Positions 56,960 through 64,000 of a DNA stretch of 64,000 nucleotides are shown here, one piece after another; positions within the stretch are counted from its first letter, which is position 1; each line of letters begins with the position of its first letter. Where the stretch lies: NCBI GenBank assembly GCA_023702235.1, contig JAMQCR010000001.1, forward strand, positions 434,001-498,000, in the 5' to 3' direction. This DNA comes from Neobacillus pocheonensis (GTDB taxonomy: Bacteria; Bacillota; Bacilli; Bacillales; Cytobacillaceae). The translations under genes were made by a program, and so were the position numbers. The notes beneath the pieces were generated by a model that did no database searches, was not told the origin of the DNA, and was given only the letters and a program-made list of their open reading frames with translations.

Positions 56960-58448
56960 CTACTCATCCTTTTTTCTGGTGCTATCGTTTGTATGAAGCT
57001 CTTTAGGCCGTTTTAGCATGTTTTTAAAGCGAATCCGGAATGTTGCTGGTACAACACTTGATGGAACCAAAGGAGAGTAGGGTGCCATAAATGGCATCCC
57101 AAAGGAGCGCAGATTCACAACATGAATCGTAATGAAAAAGATAGCAATAATGAACCCCACTATGCCGAGAAAGGACGATAAAATATAGACAAAATAGCGG
57201 AGGATACTTAAGGATCCAGTTAGTGACAGATTGACTAAAGTAAAGGTTGAAACGACTGAAATCGCCATCATAACGACTATACCAGGAGATGCGAATCCGG
57301 CGCTGATAGCAGCCTGTCCAATGATTAAGCCTCCTACAACGGATAACGTTTGGCCAATCGTAGACGGGAACCTGAGTCCAGCTTCTCTAAGCAGCTCAAA
57401 CAAAAAGATCATAATGAAGCCCTCTAGAGCAGCAGGCAATGGAACACCCGCTCTTGATAAAGTTATGGTTGCCAACAGCGTATAGGGAATTTGATCAGGG
57501 TGAAACGCTGATAAAGAGATCCAAAATCCTGGAAGAAACACGGAAACCAATAAGGCGAAAATTCTTAGTACCCTGGCGAAGGTTGCAAATGGGGCCATCG
57601 AATATTGGTCCTCCGCGTTATTCACGAAAAATGGCAGTGTTACCGGACCGATTGACGCAGTTGGCGACCCTTCGACTAAAATAACGAAGCGGCCGTAAAG
57701 TAAGCAATTTACGGCATAATCGGGCCTTTCCTGTGTAATCCAATAAAGGAAAAACACTGTACGTTTTGTCGGAAATAAGCTCTTCAATTTGTGTAGCAGA
57801 AACCACAGCGTCGACATTGATTTCTTTTAGACGGGCACGTACTTGTGCTAATAAATCCTGTGAAATTACATCCTTTATATAAAAAACGGCAACCTTCGTT
57901 TTACTTCTAGTTCCAATGACAAATTCATCATAACTTAAGGTGGAGGTTTTTAATCTTTTCCGAATTAATCCTATATTTGTTATCAGCTCTTCAACAAAAC
58001 CGTCCCTTCCTCCTCTCATCGTCACTTCTGTGCTAGGCTCTTCTACTGATCTCGCAGGTAATTTAGATAATTTGAGCGAATACGCCAGCTGACAATCAGG
58101 GAGGAAAAAAATCAATTCACCTTCAAAAATTTTTTGAGCAATATCTTCCTGTGATAATTCTGGTGTCAGGGGTGTTATAGGAAAAACAACTTTCGACTCC
58201 AATTCCTTTGGATCACCGAATCCATTTTCCAGCACCTCATGAAGATGAGGTAATATCGTTCTTCTCAACTCAGTTATATCAATGACACCGATACAATATA
58301 CTGTTAAAATAGACAAAGGGTGTAAACCTTTACCAATTGGTTGTTTTTCGATGAGGACATCTTTGCTTCCTTCAAACCAGCCTCTTATATCTGCCTCATC
58401 CCACTTAACTTTCATCGTATCTTGAGCAGCCTGTTTATTGTACTTCAT
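56960..58448 (-). CDS. Spore germination receptor A subunit, GerAA/GerKA family (one frame break)
   Basis: Inner spore-membrane subunit of a germinant receptor. The N-terminal cytosolic domain (WFEGSKDVLIEKQPIG to DVVSATQIEELI-like segment) precedes the DYTGRPDYAVNCLLYGRFVILVEGSPTA motif, in pieces GRFVILVEGSPTA, and then the membrane part (VFLPGFWISLSAFHPDQIP, AAISAGFASPGIVV). The frame breaks at 57727-57729: one extra A on the coding strand. Removing it gives 495 aa, normal for the family. It overlaps the B gene by 14 nt and precedes the C gene. Confidence 0.9.
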
Positions 58449-59532
58449 TCGCTTTTATTCCCTTCCTTTTGTTTGCAAACAACGATAGAAATGCTAAAAG
58501 TCCAGAAATAAAAAGTATTAATGCGATAGAATATGGCATAAATACCTGGGCTAAAAACCAATAAAACGTACTATCGTTAATCCGCCAAGTGGATAGTACC
58601 GTAATCACTCCGAGAAGGAAAAGCTGTAATCCGTATTTTGCCTTCTTATTTGCCATTTGAAGAAGGTCAGGAATTAAAAAGGTTAAAAGGGACAAGCGGA
58701 TGAAAGCCCCTACAAACCACTGATAAACAGATATAAAATCGAGATGTTCAATATAACGGCCGATTGAAACAATCCTCCATTCCTCAAAGGCCGGGTATCG
58801 CTGCTTAGCAGCGACAAACGGTCCAAACTCCGTAATCGCTCCTATCGTTGGGCCCAGAGTGAGTATCAAAAAAATGATTCCAATCCAAATCAAGGAAGTG
58901 AACTTAATTTTTGTTTTTACATACTGATGCAAATAGAGGATAAAGCCTAATTCGATATATCCTGATACAGGATACACAATGCCTTCAAGGATTGGAGTAA
59001 GGCCATGCTCCATATATGGTTTTAATAATGAGAAATCTTTATGTGGAAAATTGGCCGTCATGACAAAAAAGCCAAAAACCATAACGATTGGCAAGAGGAT
59101 ACCCGCTGTTAACGCGATGGATCGAATCCCGTATTTTGCATTATAAAAACAAACGATAGAAAATAAAGAGCCTAAAAGAATTTTAGGTGTCATTGGGAGA
59201 TAAAACGATAAAAAGGTTAAAGTTTCTCGTAACGTAATAACACTCAAGGAAAATAGGTATAGGAGGATAATAACAATTAAAGGATAGGCAATAAAACTCC
59301 CGAAGTTCCCCCTAACCCAAAGAAACAACTGCTCTCCATTCATACGTGTATAAATAAAATAGAAAATAGGAATCAAGAATATATACGCAACGCATGAGAA
59401 CAAAATAGCAATCCAGGAATCATGGCCGGAAACATCCAGAATCAAAGGAATGATAACCACATGGTTAATTAGACCGGTGCTTCCAATTAAAATAAGAGAC
59501 ATTTGAAGCAAGCTAATTGTTTGTTTTTTCAT
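58435..59532 (-). CDS. Spore germination permease-like B subunit, GerAB/GerKB family
   Basis: 365-aa APC-superfamily protein with about ten membrane helices. It starts MKKQTISLLQMSLILIGSTG and has FLSFYLPMTPKILLG, EGIVYPVSGYIELGFILYL and RLSLLTFLIPDLLQ, typical of GerB subunits, which bind the germinant. Start ATG 59532 after AGGAGAATACTC. It is the first gene of the operon, giving the order B-A-C instead of the common A-B-C or A-C-B. Confidence 0.9.
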   Translation of the reverse strand: MKKQTISLLQMSLILIGSTGLINHVVIIPLILDVSGHDSWIAILFSCVAYIFLIPIFYFIYTRMNGEQLFLWVRGNFGSFIAYPLIVIILLYLFSLSVITLRETLTFLSFYLPMTPKILLGSLFSIVCFYNAKYGIRSIALTAGILLPIVMVFGFFVMTANFPHKDFSLLKPYMEHGLTPILEGIVYPVSGYIELGFILYLHQYVKTKIKFTSLIWIGIIFLILTLGPTIGAITEFGPFVAAKQRYPAFEEWRIVSIGRYIEHLDFISVYQWFVGAFIRLSLLTFLIPDLLQMANKKAKYGLQLFLLGVITVLSTWRINDSTFYWFLAQVFMPYSIALILFISGLLAFLSLFANKRKGIKANEVQ

Positions 59533-59742
59533 GAGTATTCTCCTAATGACCTATCTTCAATACCATGATAGTGTAACCTGCAGGGATATTTTTTATGATT
59601 AGGGAGTATATTCCAATGCTATTTTATAATACTTCCATTTGAATCCTGCTGATTTTTTACCAAAAAATCAACGGTTAACCTTAATCTCCAAAATTGTTTG
59701 GTTCGATGGTATGGTATTTTTTATTTATAGGGGGCGTTAGTT

Positions 59743-60152
59743 TAACGACAATGGATCGTCAAATGGCGGTCTTATTTATTTTGTCCACTCTTAGCAAACG
59801 TCTAAGAAGAACGCTGAGACGCATCGAGAAACGATCTATCGACCAAGGCATCGAGACTTGATTCATTACAGACGCTATGGGGAAGGAAAAACAAGGTACA
59901 CAGCGTAATGTTTAGATAACGTAATTCTAACGCAAAGGGAATCGGAGAAGAACGTATGAAGAATTGATTAATAGATTGATGGGGGTACCGTATCACAAAC
60001 GTAGGGGATGTGTTATATCGACATGTGTCTGATGATGGACGAACATGGACGTGGAATTTCGAAATCCTACCTTATGCCCCCTACTTGGTAAGAAGCTGAT
60101 GATTTGAAAAGGTAAATCCATTTTCAAGAATTTTTTCTGATTCGGAAATCTC
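59743..60152. repeat. Island direct repeat, copy B
   Basis: About 410 bp, the upstream partner of copy A, so the pair brackets the ger operon. Conserved blocks include GATCGTCAAATGGCGGTC, AACGCTGAGACGCATCGAGAAACG, GTACACAG, GTATGAAGAATTG, ATCGACATGTG and GAATTTTTTCTGATTCGGAAATCT. No open frame is shared over its length. It occupies most of the gene-free stretch 59533-60229. Confidence 0.7.
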
Positions 60153-60229
60153 GCCCCCTTAATCTACAAGGGATTTGTGCCTCGTATTTAGAAATACTAA
60201 TGCAATAGCGTAAGAACGAGGTGAGACCG

Positions 60230-60856
60230 ATGGATCAGAACGAACGAGCATATTGGACAAAGGATGTTGCCGATCGATTGCAAATTGGTCACAGCACGTT
60301 GAGAAAATATTGTCTGTCCCTAGAGGCGAATGGTTACCATTTTACTAAAGGGTAAAGAGGCAGTAGAGCCTTTCTAGAGAGCGACATTGAGGTCTTAGCG
60401 AAGATGAGAGATGAAGTAAACGAGACCGGAACAACGCTTGAGGAAGCTGTTACTGTGGCTCTGGAAGAACGTGAGAACGAGCTGTTGCATGTCGCTATGC
60501 CACCTGAGCAACCTTCTAACGAACAAGAGAACTGGCAGTTGCATATCGCTACATCGTTCCAGATGGCACAGCAATTATTAGAGCAGCAAAAAGAGGAATT
60601 ACTGGAAATTGTAAGTGAAAAGATCCATGAAGAGTTGCGTGAAACATTGAGACAGCAAGAACTCCGTGATATAGAACGTGAGGAAGAACGAGAGCGTAGA
60701 ACTATAGAACGCGAGAAAGAACTGGTAATCAAACGTGATGAGCAATTAATGGAATTGATCCGGGCCAAACAGGAACTAAAGCAAGCACAATTAGAAGAAG
60801 CAACGACCAAAGAGGAACCTAAAAAGGGATTCTTTCGTTTCTTCTCAAGAAGATAA
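60230..60856 (+). pseudogene. MerR-type HTH/coiled-coil protein (DUF3967-like) with in-frame stop
   Basis: ATG 60230, after AGGTGAG, starts MDQNERAYWTKDVADRLQIG and HSTLRKYCLSLEANGYHF, a MerR-like HTH. TAA at 60353-60355 is codon 42 and stands where CAA would give TKGQRGSRAF; the same frame continues through RGSRAFLESDIEVLAKM to a long Glu/Arg coiled coil (about 100-190) and ends KKGFFRFFSRR. RacA-like HTH plus coiled-coil proteins of this kind are common on Bacillus plasmids and islands. A CAA-to-TAA change, real or a read error, splits it. Full length would be 208 aa. Confidence 0.7.
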
Positions 60857-61066
60857 CGCCAGATTCGTGAAAAGCCTTCTGAAAAGTCTGCTGAATAGAC
60901 AAAGAAGTAATCCAAGAATAAAAATCTTTCTCTGTTCCACTATAATAGTTCAAAATGTTGCAAGAGCCGACACACAATTTACCGTTGTTCATTAGGAATT
61001 GAAAGTATAAGTATCAAAGGCGAGCCTAAAGATGGTTCACTTTTCGTTTGTTTTAACAATAAAACG

Positions 61067-61156
61067 CAGGTGGCTGCCCTATCACGAACAAAGCCTCTAT
61101 ACCATATTGATGATTGCCTGGTGTAATGCACACATGGACGTCAAATATCGAAACCT
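61067..61156. repeat. Island repeat, partial copy C
   Basis: The last 90 bp of copies A and B recur here (GGCTGCCCTATC, ATTGCCTGG, CACACATGGACGTCAAATATCGAAACC). Read as coding it gives AWCNAHMDVKYRNLNL, best preserved of the three, so the repeats may be worn copies of the 3' end of a gene. Apart from this, 60857-61266 holds nothing I can support. Confidence 0.6.
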
Positions 61157-61266
61157 TAACCTATGAAGATAGTTACCATCAAACGGAACGTTTTTTTTAG
61201 AAGTGAACAGCAAAAAATGTTTGAGTCTGTCTTTTGAGGAGTTTTTAACGTTTTTATATAAAACAG

Positions 61267-63014
61267 TTATATTACATTGCTGTAATATTTCCTATTTACT
61301 ACACGTCTGATGGTATCGATACTTACATTATATTCTTCAGCAAGATGCTTTAATTTAGTTCCTTTTTCAGCCTTGCTTCGTATTGCTCTCACTTGTTCGT
61401 CCGACAATTTAGCTGACCAAGCCCTATTTTTGCTGGGAATACTCTCGTAATCAATGTTCATTTCTTTGAGCAATTTCTGTGCAGTTTTTTGCTGAGATTC
61501 GGTATCATTTTCATGGTATCGATATCTTTTTGCCATACCTACTAAATAATCAATTTCCTCTTCAGGGATTTCAACTTTTCTTTTTAAACATTCCTCATAG
61601 AATGCAAGCCTTACATCTTTTGTAACCTTGTCGTGTAAAGTACCAGATTTACTCAATGATTTCAACGAACCCTCTGTATCTAGCATAGCAAAGAGCCTTT
61701 GGTATACTTCTTCCATAGTCCAATTAACTATTACACCTTTTGTTTTTCCAAAATGCTTGGCAAATTCGTAATAACCTCCAAATCTTCGTCTGATTTCAAT
61801 AGCAAGGGTTTGTCGTTTTTCTTGAATAATATTAGCCGGTGGGAGCGACTCTCCGTCTGTACTAAATTTCATGACCTCATCTAGCATTTCTTTATCATTA
61901 GCAAGATAAGGTGGAATTAATGCTTCCGTTTCCACAGCCCTCAATTCTAACTTCAGAACTGGTTCAAAGAGCTTTTTTAGTTCTTCTTGAATGGCATCAT
62001 AACGCTTTTTGAAAATTTGGGGATCTATTGAAATTAGGGTCATTTTGTGTTTGTATTGCTCGTAAAGTCGCATTTTATTTTCTTTTCGGTTATTGTAGGA
62101 TTCGCCTATCAGGCCATCATTTTTACGGAAACCGCCCCATGTTTCTACATGGATAATCTCGTTACCGTCTTTTGGGTAAAAGGTAAAGTCGCTTAGGTAA
62201 TTTTCACCTTCAAAAGCATGTTGTCCCTTTTATAATCAACATAATTATGTATTAGAAATTGTGCAACAATAAACTCGTAAGACGAACGATTGTAATACCC
62301 CCTATCGTCTTTAAGAGCGTCCTTTGCCTTAAAATTCATTTTTTCTCTAACTTCCCAGTAACCTCCATGTTTTTTCAAAGAATTAGAACCAATATTTAGG
62401 TCTGTAGCTAACTCCCTTTTGAAAGGAAATCTCCCAATTTTTTTAATCAATTTCTCTATTTCAAATTCCAGGTTACTAAAATCATCGTAATAATTATCGC
62501 GCTTATACTTGAACAAATCTTCATATTTTAATCCGAGTTCGTTTATTATCTCGTCAAGAGTTTCGTTGTAGTAAGCGAATAATACCTTGAAACGATTAAT
62601 TTCCTTGTTATATTTCCAAGAACCAATTGACTCTTTATTTTTTTCTATATACTGCTTGAATTCATTAATTCGGTTCTCTCTAATACCGTAGTAACCATTA
62701 TCGTTTGGCGTTAATCCAATTTCCTCTTTTTTCTTAGCTCTAATTTCCTTTTGTTTTTGCGGTGTATGAGTTTTGCAGGCGCATTTTTGAACAGAGCAAT
62801 TTTCTACTTTAGTAACATAATCTTTGAATACCATTGGATATTTTTTATCACAATAATCGCATTTTACAAGTACTTCGGCATGAGATCCTTTAGCTAAATC
62901 TTTTACATCAACCTCAAATTGATCCCAATTCTTAGTAAATTGATAACCTTTATCCTCGTAGTGCCTTCTGTTGCTATTACACCAAGATATTATTAGTTTT
63001 TGAGGCAGTAGCAC
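61267..63014 (-). CDS. Homing-endonuclease-like protein: Zn-ribbon, HNH-type repeat, PD-(D/E)XK-like core, C-terminal HTH (one frame break)
   Basis: After adding one A to the run at 62212-62215 (plus strand) this is one 582-aa protein. N-terminal (1-85): W-x-NRRHYEDKGYQFTK and VDVKDLAKGSHAEVLVKCDYC with a CDYC...CSVQKCAC zinc cluster, a module I know from phage homing endonucleases. Middle: LIKKIGRFPFKRELATDLN and SLKKHGGYWEVREKM, like homing-endonuclease-associated repeats. Around 250-300: SSYEFIVAQFLIHN, LSDFTFYPKDG and IIHVETWG, a plausible PD-(D/E)XK active site (E, D, ExW). C-terminus: LSDEQVRAIRSKAEKGTKLK then LAEEYNVSIDTIRRVVN, an HTH. GTG 63014 follows AAAGGAG. Target unknown. Confidence 0.65.
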
Positions 63015-63098
63015 AATGATACACTCCTTTTCTTTAAAATTGATTCTGCTATTTTGTATTCTATTATATGGATAGTAACAGGAAATTTTAAAGTTTAA

Positions 63099-63452
63099 AG
63101 GGGAAAGTATCTTGAAGGCATCGTATTAAAGCATAAGGATTCTCGTTATGAAGTCGGCAAACGTTCACACTCGTGGCTGAAGGTGATTAACTACCAGTAC
63201 GCGGACGTGCTTGTCGTTGGCTATCGTAAAACAGGGGATTTCGGGTTGCTGCTTACGTTTGATGATGGACGTTATGCTGGAGTAATGGATCTGGGTATAA
63301 ATCCGTTGGTTCGTAAGCAGATTTACGGTAAGCCGGTGATCCGTGAAGAGAAGGATTTCTCATTCATAGAGCCTCTTAAATGTTGTATGAAATATCGTAA
63401 TTTAACGAATGCAGGATTATTGCGTTTGCCTAGTTTTGTTGAGTGGGCGTAA
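63099..63452 (+). pseudogene. C-terminal fragment of an ATP-dependent DNA ligase
   Basis: From a stop at 63096 the frame reads GKYLEGIVLKHKDSRYEVGK, then SHSWLKVINYQYADVLVVGY, RYAGVMDLGINP and LTNAGLLRLPSFVEW. EGIVLK is ligase motif IV and the SWLK lysine motif V, followed by the OB-fold domain. The catalytic lysine motif KxDG and the whole first two-thirds are missing, so it is non-functional. It is like the small ligases of SPbeta-type phages. It sits 145 bp from the right tRNA-Arg. Confidence 0.8.
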
Positions 63453-63596
63453 ATTCGTCCGCTCTATTTTATTGCGTTGAAATTGCGTAAATTCCTCGTT
63501 TCCTTCTATTATAATTCATGTTATAATGAAAACGGTCGAAAGTTCGGCAAATGACCGTATCAGTGCCCGTTTCAAAAAGCGTTAATATAGCGATAT

Positions 63597-63670
<74 letters not shown>

Positions 63671-64000
63671 TAAACAAATGGAAAAGGTTAATATATTAGG
63701 GGTTTTAGATTAGAAATAATCTGAGGTGTATAATATATTAACTTTTTTTGTGTTGGTCTTGAATTGTTAAAAACTCTTTCCTGAAAATTAGTAGCGCGAA
63801 TTACATATGTTTAACTGCATTTTAAGTAGCAGGCAATCTTCCACGTAATATATTAGGACTAGTCATTTATCTATCCAAGACAAGAATAGTCGCACCTAGA
63901 TTAGTGGAGCAGAAGAAATTCTGAATCTAAAAAACCATCATCATTTACTCACCTTAAAAGGTAAGTTTTTTGTCTTTTCTATTTTTCCGTGCTACACTAT
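63671..64000. other. Gene-free stretch to the window end
   Basis: 330 bp of AT-rich DNA with no supported frame. A terminator-like hairpin (ACTCACCTT/AAGGTAAGT with one mismatch, then T6) lies at about 63949-63976. This should be original chromosome beyond the island. Confidence 0.5.

Noticed and set aside
59540..59600. Sigma-G promoter of the ger operon
   Set aside because: A CATGGTA-like -10 can be seen on the minus strand, but no matching -35 at proper spacing, so I do not annotate it.
60334..60915. 193-codon Ser/Arg/Cys-rich frame on the minus strand
   Set aside because: Mirror of the Glu/Arg coiled coil of the DUF3967-like gene; composition is an artefact of codon bias.

Overview
The window is chromosomal DNA of an endospore-forming Bacillaceae species (low GC, Bacillus/Neobacillus/Mesobacillus-like). 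The first 50.6 kb follows the known Bacillus subtilis order almost gene for gene: phoR-polA-mutM-ytaF-coaE-gapB-speD-nrdR-dnaB-dnaI-ytxC-thrS-infC-rpmI-rplT-ysdA-ysdB-ysdC-sspI-ysgA-pheS-pheT-rnhC-zapA-cvpA-polX-mutS2-yshE-lcfA-fadR-fadB-etfB-etfA-trxA-uvrC-lysC-yslB-sdhCAB-gerE-marR-racE-gerM-rph-rdgB-ysnB. Sporulation genes (ytaF, ytxC, sspI, gerE, gerM) confirm a spore former.

Core region (1-50,680). Replication and repair (polA, mutM, dnaB/dnaI, rnhC, polX, mutS2, uvrC), gluconeogenesis and polyamines (gapB, speD), translation (thrS, infC-rpmI-rplT, pheST), fatty-acid degradation (lcfA, fadR, fadB, etfBA) and succinate dehydrogenase lie in compact operons separated by clear terminators. 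Recognisable cis-regulation includes two T-boxes (thrS, pheS), an L20 leader with a probable AUU start for infC, a lysine riboswitch on lysC with an internal beta-subunit start, CcpN-like sites at gapB, a perfect FadR palindrome at fadR and a sigma-K-like promoter at gerE. A class D-type sortase with its own terminator sits between sdhB and gerE.

Accessory region (50,737-63,670). Two identical tRNA-Arg(UCU) genes in direct repeat bound a 12.9-kb island with a tyrosine recombinase next to the left copy. Cargo: tails of other recombinases; a Gly/Cys-rich peptide resembling heterocycloanthracin/sonorensin-type thiazole/oxazole bacteriocin precursors, with an 11-G tract at its ribosome-binding site; a YolD-like gene; small phage-like genes; a scrambled group II intron; a spore germination receptor operon in the order B-A-C, flanked by about 400-bp direct repeats; a MerR-HTH/coiled-coil (DUF3967-like) gene with a premature stop; a large homing-endonuclease-like protein; and the C-terminal third of an ATP-dependent DNA ligase. 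No conjugation or replication module is visible, so it looks like a decayed or mobilisable genomic island.

Quality warning. About 16 otherwise conserved genes carry single-base frameshifts, mostly the loss of one base in a GG/GGG/CC/CCC run. Repairing each one restores the family's normal length. I read these as consensus errors of the assembly, annotate each gene as one CDS and state where the frame breaks.
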